Notes: a model not told the origin generated them from the sequence alone. Numbered from the stretch's first letter, positions 1 to 8,565 are shown. The stretch: DNA of 64,000 bases from Phycisphaerales bacterium Planc_01 (GCA_001603075.1 LVBB01000144.1:39645-103644); one strand, 5' to 3'. Made by a program: numbers and translations.

Positions 1-261
1 CTTAACCCCGCCGCCGCCGGTCTTGTCGAACCGGCTGCCCGGAGCGATGTAGGCCTCGATCCCGATGATCGGCTTGATCTCCGCTGCACGGGCCTTCGTG
101 TAGAACTCGATTACGCCGAACATGTTCCCGTGGTCGGTCAGCGCCACGGAGTCCATGCCCAGCTTCCTGCACCGATCGAAGAGCCGCCCGAAGGGGATGG
201 CCCCGTCGAGAAGCGAGTACTGACTGTGCAGGTGTAAGTGCGCAAATCCCTTTTCAGGCAT
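1..261 (-). CDS. dnaE: DNA polymerase III subunit alpha, N-terminal fragment (PHP domain)
   Basis: Catalytic subunit of the replicative polymerase; only the first 87 residues are in the window, the rest lies beyond the left edge. Translating the minus strand from the ATG at 261 gives the PHP-domain opening seen in all DnaE proteins: HLHLHSQYSLLDG at residues 8-20, then LTDHGNM and the GIEAY segment. The start is supported by this immediate entry into the PHP fold and by a strong promoter just upstream (302-330). It is divided from recJ by only 98 bases and is transcribed in the same direction, but has its own promoter. A PolC-type enzyme is unlikely because its PHP domain is internal. Confidence 0.95.
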   Translation of the reverse strand, partial: MPEKGFAHLHLHSQYSLLDGAIPFGRLFDRCRKLGMDSVALTDHGNMFGVIEFYTKARAAEIKPIIGIEAYIAPGSRFDKTGGGGVK

Positions 262-301
262 GATTTACAAATCCTGTAGAAGAGTCGAATCCGTTGCCGC
301 C

Positions 302-330
302 ATGATAGACCCGCCCCCGCTTGTTGTCAA
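302..330 (-). promoter_or_regulatory. sigma-70-type promoter of dnaE
   Basis: Read on the minus strand: a perfect TTGACA -35 box, a 17-base spacer and a TATCAT -10 box. It lies about 40 bases before the dnaE ATG, in the short gap after recJ. The match is seen directly; activity is inferred. Confidence 0.7.
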
Positions 331-359
331 GCCGCCGCTGCCGCCGATCTTGTGTGGGG

Positions 360-2111
360 CTATTCGAACTGGACGTCGAGGGCGATGAATTCGACGTTGC
401 TGTTGCCGTTGTAGTGGTTGATCTGGGCCTCGAAGGCGACGTTGAAGAATTCCTTTTCGAGCATCCGTTTTTCGAGGGGGCCCATGCGGAAGCCGACGCA
501 GCGGGCGGCGCCCGTGTTGTCGGCGATGGTGAACTGGAGGTGGTCGCTCTTGGCGCCGACGCGCCTGGGGGTAGCAGCGAGCCGCACGCCCTTGACCGCG
601 AAAACCGGCTTCGGATTGCCCTGCCCGAACGGACCGAGCATGGCCAGTTGCTCGACGGCCTCGCGAGTGAACTGCCGCAGCGGGGCCATGGCGTCGATGT
701 GGAGCTTGGCGACGACATCAGCTTCGTGCAGGTGGTCGGCGGCGTAGGCCTCGAAGTCGGCGGCGAAATCCTCGATCCGCTCCGGCTGGATCGTCAGGCC
801 CGCCGCCATCGTGTGGCCGCCGAACGTCGTCAAATGGTCCGAGCATGCCTTGATCGCGCTGAGCAGGCAGAAGCCGGGGATCGAACGGGCCGAGCCCTGG
901 GCCGAGCCGCTCTCGCCGGGCGAGGCGTTGATCATAATTGTGGGCCGAAAATACTTATCGACGATCCGCGAGGCGACGATGCCGAGCACGCCCGTGTGCC
1001 AGCCCTCGGCCGCCAGGACGATGCTGCGCCGGTCGGGGTGGTTCAATCCCCTGGTCGTCACCATCTCGCAGGCCTGCTTGACGATCTTTCGCTCGCATTG
1101 CTGCCGCTGGACGTTCTGATCTTTGAGATACTCGGCGATCTGCAGGGCCCGCAGCTCGCTCGTACTGGTCATCAGCTCGACGGCCAGGCGGGCGTGGCCC
1201 ATCCGGCCGGCCGCGTTGAGCATCGGCGCCAGCCGGAACCCGATGGCGTAGCTGTCCAGCCCCTGCCCCGTCAGCCCGGCCGTGGCGATCAGGGCGCGAA
1301 GACCACACAGCTTGCTCTCCGGCAGCGACCGCAGGCCGAAACTGGTCAGGATGCGGTTCTCGCCGCGAAGGTCCACCACGTCGGCGACGGTGCCCATGGC
1401 CGCCAGGCTCGTGGCGTTGAGCATGAACTCGCGCAGTTTCGGTTCGAGTCGCGGCCCCCGGCTGAACTCCTCCGCCAGCGCCCAAGCGAGCTTGTAGGCG
1501 ACCATCGCCCCGGCCGAGTCCTGGTTGGGATACGACGCCTCCAGAACCGGATGAACGATGGCGACCGCCTCGGGCAGCGTCGCCTCGGGGGCGTGGTGGT
1601 CGGTGACGACCAGGTCCATGCCGAGTTCGCCGGCCAGCGCGGCGGCCGCGAGGGCGGTGATGCCGCAGTCGACCGTCACCAGCAGACGTGTGCCCGACTC
1701 GGCCAGCGAGCGCACCGCATCGATATTGAGGCCGTAGCCTTCGTCGATTCGGTGCGGGATGTAGAAATCGACGCTGGCGCCCAACAGCGTCAGCAGCTCC
1801 CAGAGGATCGAGACGCCTGTAATGCCGTCGACGTCGTAGTCGCCGTAGAGGGTGACCTTCTCTTTGGCCTCGATGGCCTGCCGAATCCGGCGGACCGCCG
1901 GCTCGATGCCGGGCATCTTGTCCGGGCGGATCAGCTCGGTCAGCTTGGGACGCAGAAAGACGCTGCCGTCGGCGGCCTCGGTGATCCCCCGATTGAGAAG
2001 GACCTGGGCCACCAGGGGCGAGACCCTCAGCGATTGGGCCAGCGGCGCGACCCGGTCGTCGGCCGGCCGGACCACCCATTCATTCTTCTGCGTCCTTGCC
2101 GATAGCAGCAT
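360..2111 (-). CDS. recJ: Single-stranded-DNA-specific exonuclease RecJ
   Basis: 5'-to-3' single-strand DNA exonuclease of the DHH superfamily used in recombination and mismatch repair; cytoplasmic. About 583 residues, the usual length. Visible motifs from this start: YGDYDVDGITG near residue 90 (metal-binding motif I), VTVDCGI near 147, VVTDHHAP near 170 (the DHH signature), the DHHA1-like NAAGRMGHA stretch, GWHTGVLGIVASR and the GGHTMAAG motif, followed by an OB-fold C-terminus. An open frame runs 20 codons further upstream, but those codons lie in an inverted-repeat element and read like a non-native extension, so the inner ATG at 2111 is preferred. A weak GGGGACC precedes it. Confidence 0.95.
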   Translation of the reverse strand: MLLSARTQKNEWVVRPADDRVAPLAQSLRVSPLVAQVLLNRGITEAADGSVFLRPKLTELIRPDKMPGIEPAVRRIRQAIEAKEKVTLYGDYDVDGITGVSILWELLTLLGASVDFYIPHRIDEGYGLNIDAVRSLAESGTRLLVTVDCGITALAAAALAGELGMDLVVTDHHAPEATLPEAVAIVHPVLEASYPNQDSAGAMVAYKLAWALAEEFSRGPRLEPKLREFMLNATSLAAMGTVADVVDLRGENRILTSFGLRSLPESKLCGLRALIATAGLTGQGLDSYAIGFRLAPMLNAAGRMGHARLAVELMTSTSELRALQIAEYLKDQNVQRQQCERKIVKQACEMVTTRGLNHPDRRSIVLAAEGWHTGVLGIVASRIVDKYFRPTIMINASPGESGSAQGSARSIPGFCLLSAIKACSDHLTTFGGHTMAAGLTIQPERIEDFAADFEAYAADHLHEADVVAKLHIDAMAPLRQFTREAVEQLAMLGPFGQGNPKPVFAVKGVRLAATPRRVGAKSDHLQFTIADNTGAARCVGFRMGPLEKRMLEKEFFNVAFEAQINHYNGNSNVEFIALDVQFE

Positions 2112-2140
2112 CTGGTCCCCATGTCCGAGCGGAAAGGGCT

Positions 2141-2297
2141 GCAAAATGGAGGTTAGGCCTATATTGCTCAAGGAAATCGTTCTTTGATTTCCCTGAGCAA
2201 TCAGCAGAACAACCTACAACTGAACCAGTTCAATCATGGGAGGAAGAATCAAGATACCGATTTTTCCTCCCGTAAGTAGGCCTAACCTCCATTTTGC
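2141..2297. repeat. 157-bp nested inverted-repeat element (MITE-like or structured RNA)
   Basis: The outer arms 2141-2161 and 2277-2297 are a perfect 21-bp inverted repeat (GCAAAATGGAGGTTAGGCCT plus one more base). Inside are a 16-bp hairpin with one mismatch (2163-2178 with 2186-2201, 7-base loop), a small 5-bp hairpin (2218-2230) and a 13-bp hairpin with one G.T pair (2238-2250 with 2259-2271, 8-base loop). The whole folds as a long-stemmed cloverleaf. It sits between recJ and the DUF503 gene. No target-site duplication is visible, and no second copy was noticed in the window. A miniature inverted-repeat transposon or a structured RNA are both possible. Confidence 0.75.
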
Positions 2298-2390
2298 GGA
2301 AGTCCACCTACAGCGGAAAACAACTTCGCGACGCCCCTTATACCAAAGCCGCGCCCTCGCGGCAAGCACTCTCGGCCTGCGGCATGGCGA

Positions 2391-2419
2391 TTGACCGCTC
2401 CGGCCGATCCTGCTATCCT
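2391..2419 (+). promoter_or_regulatory. sigma-70-type promoter of the DUF503 gene
   Basis: TTGACC, a 17-base spacer and TATCCT, about 40 bases before the DUF503 start codon. Seen directly; function inferred. Confidence 0.6.
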
Positions 2420-2460
2420 GCCTTCGATCGGGAACGAATCGCCTGTGGCAGGAGAAACCC

Positions 2461-2745
2461 ATGCTGGTCGGAACGATGACCGCTCAGATGTACATGCACG
2501 GGATCGGCTCGCTCAAGGAGAAGCGCAGCATCGTCAAGAGCGTGATCGGCCGGCTCCAGAGCCGCTTCAACGTCTCGGTCTCCGAGGTCGAACACCAGGA
2601 CAACAAGACCATCGCCGTGATCGGCATCGCCGTCGTCGGCAACGACTCGCAGTTCATCGGCCAGCAGCTCGACGCCGTCCTCAAATTCATGCGAAACGAC
2701 GCCCGCTTCTACCTCGGCCAGGTCGACCGCGAAATCTTCTCCTGA
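2461..2745 (+). CDS. DUF503 family protein
   Basis: A 94-residue protein of the DUF503 (YlxP-like) family: small alpha/beta cytoplasmic proteins of unknown biochemical role, often coded near translation and ribosome-maturation genes. The family hallmark is the opening segment with SLKEKRSIVKSV (residues 17-28), followed by a FNVSVSEV strand and a VIGIAVVGND strand. The length fits the family. An AGGAGA ribosome-binding site lies 6-10 bases before the ATG and a good promoter is 40 bases upstream. It stands alone here, not beside rbfA or infB as in many Firmicutes. Confidence 0.85.
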   Translation: MLVGTMTAQMYMHGIGSLKEKRSIVKSVIGRLQSRFNVSVSEVEHQDNKTIAVIGIAVVGNDSQFIGQQLDAVLKFMRNDARFYLGQVDREIFS

Positions 2746-2968
2746 ACCTACCAGAGTCGCGCAAGAAAGCAACCTCGTGCCTGCGATTCTCATTGCGATG
2801 CACACCTGAAGGGTTCTCAGGTCTACTGGTACGGAGAAACGGGTATCCCCCCAACGTACCTGACGGCCGCCTCCCCCCCGAAATTCAAGCTAAAGTCGCG
2901 AGCCTATCTGGCCGAAGAGCGCATCTGTGAGGCGCAAGCAGAACAACTTCTGTGGAGGCATACGAATC

Positions 2969-3568
2969 ATGCCCATACGCGATTTTGAACTCTACCACGG
3001 AGCCTTGCTGACGAAGCTGGTCCGAAGTGACCGCCCGATCACCCTCCGGATGATAGAGACGGACGCGGATGATTGCTGGTCGGCCTATACTGTGGACGAC
3101 CTCGCTACGGTGTACGCGAAGGTCAGAGGTCACGGGAATTTCTCCGAATCCGACAAGTCTGTCGAATGGGTGTTCACCTTCCAGCCAAGGCACTTGGATG
3201 ACCTACGCCGGCTCTCAGAACAAGGTGATGTCTATTTGGCTCTGGTCTGTGCAAACCACAGCCTTCCGAAGGCAATCCCTGGGTTCATACCATTTTCCGA
3301 TGACTGGCATGCGGTTACCAAGCACTATGACCGCTGGCTGGCGGTTGAGAAATCACTGCGAAAGAAACGGACAGGCATTTGCTTTTTGGAGCCCGGTGAG
3401 TGGAATCAGTGCTTGGACCTGGCGACAGCCAGGACACAATCCATCGCCGTAGAAATGTCGAGAGGCAAGAGCTTCCTGGTCAACGATCACCTGCGTGTGC
3501 CACAAAACCGCATTGATACCTGGACAATCCGGAAACCAAGCAACGCACACTGTGTCTCTTGCCCTTGA
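2969..3568 (+). CDS. Hypothetical protein, accessory
   Basis: About 199 residues; I do not recognise the family. The chosen ATG has a TGGAGG ribosome-binding site 10 bases upstream; an in-frame upstream start would add 14 codons with no such site. The protein looks like a soluble alpha/beta protein: no signal peptide or membrane segment, an aromatic-rich middle (VEWVFTFQPRHLDDLRRL) and a basic KSLRKKR stretch. It is followed after 34 bases by another unknown gene on the same strand, probably one transcript. Base composition is lower in G+C (near 50 %) than the flanking housekeeping genes, suggesting acquisition by transfer. Confidence 0.6.
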   Translation: MPIRDFELYHGALLTKLVRSDRPITLRMIETDADDCWSAYTVDDLATVYAKVRGHGNFSESDKSVEWVFTFQPRHLDDLRRLSEQGDVYLALVCANHSLPKAIPGFIPFSDDWHAVTKHYDRWLAVEKSLRKKRTGICFLEPGEWNQCLDLATARTQSIAVEMSRGKSFLVNDHLRVPQNRIDTWTIRKPSNAHCVSCP

Positions 3569-3602
3569 GCTTGACCATGGTTAGGTCACAGGTACGTGTC
3601 CC

Positions 3603-4193
3603 ATGATTAGTAATGAAGAGGATTTGGCGGCATCTGCAGAAGAAGTGGGCACGCTTCTCCAAGAGATTCAAGACTATCTTGGGGATAGGAGTAACGCCAG
3701 CGGCAGAGTGCCCTTCCCGAAGGGCTTTATTCGTACGAAGAGATCCATCGAGAGCACGTTGCCTGTCACGAAGAGCCCAAAGCACAGAGACGCACTCTCA
3801 AAGAACATCTGTTACACATTGATCGAGGCAGACGTGCTCAAGTGGCTCCTGACGAGAACACACCTGGGCCTCGTGGCCAAGACAATGGTAATAAAGGAAG
3901 TGATGCGTGTCCTGGGAGACGTTTGTGATAGCCTCATGGTAGACGCCCTTTATCGGAAGCACGGCGCAAAGAAGTCCTATAAGCAGCGAACTAAGAAGCT
4001 CTCTGAACTCGGAATCATCACCGCTGAACTACAGGAGGCCCTTGATTGGCTTTGGGATCAGCGTAGCAGGGTGCATCTCTGGCAACTCGGGGAGTCTGAG
4101 TACGACGATCACAGATATGGCGTCGATCGGTATGAGCGCGCCCATCGGACATATGAGCAACTCATCGCAGCTCTGAAGACTTCGGACAACTGA
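3603..4193 (+). CDS. Hypothetical alpha-helical protein (HEPN-like, tentative)
   Basis: 196 residues, predicted by eye to be almost wholly helical and soluble. Family not recognised with confidence. The C-terminal third has a helix ending LDWLWDQRSRVHLWQ, which resembles the R-x(n)-H turn of HEPN-domain proteins, but the spacing (three residues between R and H) is one short of the usual four to six, so this is only a suggestion. It follows the gene at 2969 by 34 bases and faces a nucleotidyltransferase gene across a 57-base gap. In sampled 60-base lines its G+C is 48-50 %, well below its neighbours, which points to horizontal acquisition. Confidence 0.6.
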   Translation: MISNEEDLAASAEEVGTLLQEIQDYLGDRSNASGRVPFPKGFIRTKRSIESTLPVTKSPKHRDALSKNICYTLIEADVLKWLLTRTHLGLVAKTMVIKEVMRVLGDVCDSLMVDALYRKHGAKKSYKQRTKKLSELGIITAELQEALDWLWDQRSRVHLWQLGESEYDDHRYGVDRYERAHRTYEQLIAALKTSDN

Positions 4194-4250
4194 TCCCACC
4201 CTCTGTCGATGCCACAGTCTGAACACCGCACGGTGAGGAGGACGGGCGGA

Positions 4251-4601
4251 TCAGTTCGCAAACCTATCCGGACTGTCGTCGGCAAGGACCTGGATACCTT
4301 CGCGGCGGGCGATCTCGATGATGGGGGTGGCGGCGTCTTCGATCCATTGGCGCTGGCCGCAGGGGATCGGCTCGATCCGGCTGTCGGTACGTGCGGCGAC
4401 GCGCCAAAGGCAGTCGATCTTCTCCCGCGAGTACGTCCCGTCGAACGTGGGCGAGACGACCAGCAGATCGATATCACTCCACCGGCCCGGATGACCCGAG
4501 GCGTGGGAGCCAAAGATCACACCCATACTCGCCACAATGCCCTGCTCTGCGAGCTCCCGAAGGTACTGTCGAACGATGTCTAAGACTGCCGTATCAACCA
4601 T
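4251..4601 (-). CDS. Nucleotidyltransferase-domain protein (MNT type)
   Basis: 116-residue minimal nucleotidyltransferase of the DNA polymerase beta superfamily. It has the family signature: GSHASGHPGRWSDIDLLVVS (residues 31-50), with the GS turn and the two catalytic aspartates of DxD, and a later IEPIPC strand that may carry a third acidic residue. Such proteins usually pair with a HEPN protein in an adjacent same-strand gene as an AMPylating antitoxin. Here no same-strand HEPN partner is present; the only candidate is the convergent gene at 3603-4193. An AGAGG site precedes the ATG. Confidence 0.8.
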   Translation of the reverse strand: MVDTAVLDIVRQYLRELAEQGIVASMGVIFGSHASGHPGRWSDIDLLVVSPTFDGTYSREKIDCLWRVAARTDSRIEPIPCGQRQWIEDAATPIIEIARREGIQVLADDSPDRFAN

Positions 4602-4646
4602 GCCAGGACCTCTCGCGACCGGGCCGGGGGCGTTTCGGGGGTCGGG

Positions 4647-5699
4647 TCAGTGGATCTTGTCGACGATGTATTGGGCGCTGAGGAAGACGTCGATGGCGAT
4701 GACGGCGTAGAGGATGAGCCCTCGCAGGCGCGGCAGGCGGAGCTTCTGGCGGGTCATCGTGAAGATGACCACCATGGCGATCGCCGCGATCAGGTACATC
4801 TTGGCGGCCTCGACGAACAGGCGGGCGTAGCCATCCCCCAAGCTGAAGGCGGTCTGGAAGTACTGAGTCGCCAGCAGCAGCGTCGCGATCGCCAGAACGC
4901 CCAGGACCGACGCGCCGGCCAGGACCCACTTGCCGTCGGAGTAGCTCGCTTCGATCAGACCCTGGAGCCCGACGCCCGCCAGGACCGACAGGCACACCAG
5001 CGGGATGCTCAGCCACAGGATCGGGCTGATTCCCAGCCAGGCGAGCTGGGCGGGCGCGAGGAACGACCGGCAGAACGCCAGGGCGAAGCCACAGACCAGA
5101 ATCAGCAGAATGCCGTAGCGGCGGGACCGGAACATCATCGCCAGACCGAAGACCAGGGCCGCGACGGGGACGTGATACAGGCCGGGCAACGCCGTCGTGC
5201 GCGTGGCCATCACCAGCGGTGCGACGAAGCCAAACAGGTCGGCCGGCTTCGGCGCCGCCTGAATGGGCGCGGCGAACAGTCGGTAGTCGGCGCCGGCGCT
5301 GACGCGAAAGAACAACACCACCGCAAGAAAAGGCAGCAATGACAGCAGCAATGCCGCGGCGCCGCCCCGCTTGCGGCCCAGATAGGCGGCCGGCATGAAC
5401 AGCCAGGGGATGCCCGCCGCCAGAAGGACAGCGGTCTCGTGGAATCGGGCCAGGGACAGCACGAACGGCCCGAAGCCATAGACCAGCCCGGCCAGGAACG
5501 AGCCGGCGAAGCCGACCACCCAGCGCCGACTCAGGACGAAGCAGCCGACCGCCGCCAGACAGACGCCAACAGGCAGCAGCCACTGCCGTGGCGTGAATCC
5601 ATCGAGATAAGGACGATACAGATGCACCGCAAAAACGATGTAGACGACCGCTGCAACCACCAGGCAGACCAGGTTTTGCGTGCGTCGCGACACCGTCAT
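4647..5699 (-). CDS. Multi-pass membrane protein, unknown function
   Basis: 350 residues with roughly nine to ten hydrophobic spans, starting with an N-terminal one (residues 9-28) after a short basic tail, so an integral inner-membrane protein. No catalytic motif recognised; the pattern of long hydrophobic helices with few loops does not match a transporter family I can name. A GGAGG ribosome-binding site lies 7 bases before the ATG. It follows purM after a gap of about 110 bases in the same direction and may be co-transcribed with purF-purM, though nothing suggests a role in purine synthesis. Confidence 0.7.
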   Translation of the reverse strand: MTVSRRTQNLVCLVVAAVVYIVFAVHLYRPYLDGFTPRQWLLPVGVCLAAVGCFVLSRRWVVGFAGSFLAGLVYGFGPFVLSLARFHETAVLLAAGIPWLFMPAAYLGRKRGGAAALLLSLLPFLAVVLFFRVSAGADYRLFAAPIQAAPKPADLFGFVAPLVMATRTTALPGLYHVPVAALVFGLAMMFRSRRYGILLILVCGFALAFCRSFLAPAQLAWLGISPILWLSIPLVCLSVLAGVGLQGLIEASYSDGKWVLAGASVLGVLAIATLLLATQYFQTAFSLGDGYARLFVEAAKMYLIAAIAMVVIFTMTRQKLRLPRLRGLILYAVIAIDVFLSAQYIVDKIH

Positions 5700-5813
5700 C
5701 GGCAGGCCTCCGCCGGTTCGCCTGCCGTCGCCAGGACAGGTTGCCTCGCCCCCGAGGAATCGTTGCCTGCATCGAGAATAGGAGTCGCTCGTTTCTTCAA
5801 GACACGGCGCTTA

Positions 5814-6884
5814 TCAGTTCTTCAGGACGACCTTGCCGCTGCCGGCGGTGACGGTCCCGATCCGGTTGACCTTCTCTCCCCATCGCTGGAGGCTCCGGCC
5901 GATCGAGTCGGCGAAATCAGCGGCGACGATCAGCACGTAGCCAATCCCCATATTGAACACGCGGAACATCTCGTCCTCCTCGACGGGTCCGGCCTTCTGG
6001 AGGAAGGGGAAGATCTTCGGCCGCGGCCAGCTCGATTTCTTGATCACCGCGTTGCAGTCCTTCGGCAGGACGCGCGGGATGTTGCCGACGAGACCCCCGC
6101 CGGTGATGTGGGCCATCGCATGCACGACGCGCTTGACCCTGTACTTGGTCAGCAGCTTGACGATCGGCTGAACGTAGATCCGCGTCGGCGTCAGCAGGGT
6201 CTCGCCGACCGTAGTGCCGTCGAGTTCGTCGAGCACATCGTTCATCTTGAGGCCGGCCTGCTTGAAGCAGATGTTGCGGGCCAGCGTGTATCCGTTGCTG
6301 TGCAGGCCGCTGGAGCGCAGGCCGAGGATGACATCGCCGGGGCGGACCTTTTTGCCCGTGATCGTCTTGTCCCTCTCGACGACGCCCACCGCGAAGCCGG
6401 CCAGGTCGAAATCGCCCTTGCGATAGGTGTCGGGCATCTCGGCGGTTTCGCCGCCGATCAGGGCGCAGTCCGCCATGCGGCAGCCGGCGGCGATCCCCTT
6501 GACCAGCTCGGCCACCAGCGCCGGCTCGAGCTTGTGAAGGGCCACGTAGTCGAGGAAGAACAGCGGCTCGGCGCCGATCACGAGCATGTCGTTGACGCTC
6601 ATCGCCACCAGGTCGATGCCGACGGTGTCGAACTTTTTGGCCTTGGCCGCCAACTGAACCTTGCTGCCGACGCCGTCGGTACAGGCGACGAGCACGGGGT
6701 TCTTGTAGTTCTTCTTGAAGAGCTTCTCGTCGTAGTCGAGTCGAAACAGCCCGGCGAATCCACCCGGCAAGGCGATCACGCGCGGTCCGAACGTGCTGGT
6801 CAGGCTGGACTGAATCCGCTCGACCATCTCGTCGTTGGCGTCGATATTGACGCCCGCCTGCTGGTAGCTGACGTACTTACTCAT
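5814..6884 (-). CDS. purM: Phosphoribosylformylglycinamidine cyclo-ligase (AIR synthetase)
   Basis: Fifth step of purine synthesis: ATP-dependent ring closure of FGAM to AIR. 356 residues, normal length. Diagnostic segments: the N-terminal YQQAGVNIDA, TDGVGSKVQLA near residue 69, the NDMLVIGAEPLFFLDY stretch, GGETAEMPDTY near 145 and LRSSGLHSNGYT, then the ITGGGLVGNIPRVLP region near 260. The start codon overlaps the end of purF by eight bases, so the two are translationally coupled in a purF-purM operon served by the promoter before purF. Confidence 0.96.
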   Translation of the reverse strand: MSKYVSYQQAGVNIDANDEMVERIQSSLTSTFGPRVIALPGGFAGLFRLDYDEKLFKKNYKNPVLVACTDGVGSKVQLAAKAKKFDTVGIDLVAMSVNDMLVIGAEPLFFLDYVALHKLEPALVAELVKGIAAGCRMADCALIGGETAEMPDTYRKGDFDLAGFAVGVVERDKTITGKKVRPGDVILGLRSSGLHSNGYTLARNICFKQAGLKMNDVLDELDGTTVGETLLTPTRIYVQPIVKLLTKYRVKRVVHAMAHITGGGLVGNIPRVLPKDCNAVIKKSSWPRPKIFPFLQKAGPVEEDEMFRVFNMGIGYVLIVAADFADSIGRSLQRWGEKVNRIGTVTAGSGKVVLKN

Positions 6885-8370
6885 GCGCGGCCGAAAAGTC
6901 CTCGAACATCGTCATCTGGTAATGTTCCATCGTGAACTTGTTCAAGGCGATGTCGATGGGAATCCGGTACTTGCCGCTCCAGCAGGCGGTGCAGTAGTGG
7001 TCGGCCGGCAGGGCCGCACACGAGAGCATGCCCTCCAGAGACAGATAGCCCACGCTGTCAACCTCGAGGAAGTCCCTGATCTCGTCCAGGTCCCGGTTGT
7101 TCGCCAGAAGCTCTTCTTTGGTGGGGAAATCGATCCCGTAGTAGCAGGGATAACGGATGGGCGGGCAACTGACCCGCATGTGGATCTCGGTCGCCCCCGC
7201 CTCACGCAGGGCGCGGATCTTGCCACGCGTCGTCGTGCCACGCACGATCGAATCGTCCACGACCACGATGCGCTTGCCGGCGACAACCTCCTTGATGACC
7301 GCGAGCTTGAGCCGGACCGCCATCTCGCGCAATCTTTGATCGGGCGCAATGAAGGTTCGACCCACGTAATGGCTGCGGACGAAACCCATGTCGAATGGGA
7401 TACCGCTGTGCTCGGCGTAACCGATCGCCGCCGAGGTCCCGGAATCGGGCACCGGAATCACCACATCGGCCTCGACCGGATACTCCCTGGCCAAATGCCG
7501 GCCGAGCTTCTTGCGCAGCTCATGGACGTTCTCGCCGAAGACGAGGGAGTTCTGTTTGGAGAAATAGACGTGCTCGAAGATGCAGTGGGCCGGCGTGATG
7601 TCGCCGCGCCGGACAAAGAACCGGCTGTGGAGACCGTTGGCATCGAGCCGGACGATCTCGCCCGGTTCGACTTCGCGCACGTATTCGGCGCCGATCGCAT
7701 CGAAGGCGCAGCTCTCACTGGCGACGACGTAGGCGCCCTGCTCGGTCCGTCCGATGCACAGGGGTTTGATGCCGTAGGGATCGCGTGCGGCGACGATGTG
7801 ATCGGCGAACATGAACAGCAGCGAATAGGCGCCCTGGAGGTGGTTCAGCACGTGGCCGAGCGGGTCCGGCTTGGTCTGGTGCGTCGGCTTGGCCAGCAGA
7901 TGGACGATGATCTCCGTGTCGCTGGTGCACTTGAAGATGCTGCCGTAGGCCTCGTACTCGTCGCGCAGCAGTCCGGCGTTGATCAGGTTGCCGTTGTGCG
8001 CGACCGCCACCTGGCCCCGTGAGTACTCCGCCAGCATGGGCTGGCTGTTCTCGACGTTGGACGAGCCGGCCGTCGAATACCGCACGTGGCCGATCGCCAT
8101 CGAATTCGCCAGCTTCTCCAAAATTCCCGAACCGGTGCGAAAGACCCGCGAGACGTTCCCCATGCCCTTATAGCACTGGATGAACTCGCCGTCGCTGCTG
8201 GCGATGCCGGCCGCCTCCTGGCCCCGATGCTGGAGACTGTGCAGGCCGAAATACGTCTTCTGGACCGCATCGGCATCGCCGAAGATGCCGAACAACCCGC
8301 ATTCTTCCTTTTTCTCAGGAAAGACCTCGTTCCCATCACACTCAGATAATGGCTCAGACATGACCCTCAT
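6877..8370 (-). CDS. purF: Amidophosphoribosyltransferase
   Basis: First committed step of purine synthesis: PRPP plus glutamine to phosphoribosylamine. A short propeptide precedes the nucleophile cysteine of ECGLFGIFG (Cys24), so the Ntn glutaminase needs N-terminal processing. LHSQLHRGQEAAG-like and NGNLIN glutaminase motifs are present, and the PRPP loop VVVDDSIVRGTTTRG is in the C-terminal half. The four cysteines of the [4Fe-4S] type are all visible (in HCIFEHVYF, SCPPIRYP and YCTACWSGKY), as in the Bacillus subtilis enzyme. A second ATG three codons in (8361) has better spacing to AGAGG and may be the true start. Confidence 0.96.
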   Translation of the reverse strand: MRVMSEPLSECDGNEVFPEKKEECGLFGIFGDADAVQKTYFGLHSLQHRGQEAAGIASSDGEFIQCYKGMGNVSRVFRTGSGILEKLANSMAIGHVRYSTAGSSNVENSQPMLAEYSRGQVAVAHNGNLINAGLLRDEYEAYGSIFKCTSDTEIIVHLLAKPTHQTKPDPLGHVLNHLQGAYSLLFMFADHIVAARDPYGIKPLCIGRTEQGAYVVASESCAFDAIGAEYVREVEPGEIVRLDANGLHSRFFVRRGDITPAHCIFEHVYFSKQNSLVFGENVHELRKKLGRHLAREYPVEADVVIPVPDSGTSAAIGYAEHSGIPFDMGFVRSHYVGRTFIAPDQRLREMAVRLKLAVIKEVVAGKRIVVVDDSIVRGTTTRGKIRALREAGATEIHMRVSCPPIRYPCYYGIDFPTKEELLANNRDLDEIRDFLEVDSVGYLSLEGMLSCAALPADHYCTACWSGKYRIPIDIALNKFTMEHYQMTMFEDFSAAHE

Positions 8371-8436
8371 GCCTCTTGAGAAGAGGTTGATAACTTCGAT
8401 TCACCAGAAACGTTCGTATCACCCGCCAAAAGAGGT

Positions 8437-8465
8437 AGTGTACCGATTTGCCCGCCCCGCGTCAA
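8437..8465 (-). promoter_or_regulatory. sigma-70-type promoter of purF-purM
   Basis: Read on the minus strand: TTGACG, a 17-base spacer, TACACT, about 65 bases before the purF start. Seen directly; activity inferred. No purine-riboswitch fold was recognised in the short leader. Confidence 0.65.
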
Positions 8466-8504
8466 CCGTCGTATTGAGAAACATCGCCCGGTCACCTGCG
8501 ATCA

Positions 8505-8565
8505 CGATGGCGTGCCACGTGTGCCAACACACACCCCTGTCATGGCACTTGGCGGTGGCGCCCGG
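8505..8565. repeat. Palindromic hairpin repeat, family A, copy 1
   Basis: Intergenic hairpin with CGTGCCACGTGTGCCA on the left and TGGCACTTGGCGGTGGC on the right, enclosing a loop with ACCCCTGT. It is the most diverged of six related hairpins in the window, and lies between the convergent-side ends of purF's leader and the oxidoreductase gene. Confidence 0.65.

Noticed and set aside
321..2105. A 594-codon open frame on the plus strand
   Set aside because: Antisense shadow of recJ; no family motif and no ribosome-binding site.
2141..2297. Integron attC site
   Set aside because: GTTAGGC and GCCTAAC are present, but in the order GTTAGGC...GCCTAAC on both strands, the reverse of the R''...R' order in attC, and there is no integrase or cassette array.
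3603..4601. A classical MNT-HEPN toxin-antitoxin operon
   Set aside because: The nucleotidyltransferase is on the opposite strand, and the R-x-H spacing in the neighbour does not fit the HEPN motif, so only a tentative link is recorded.
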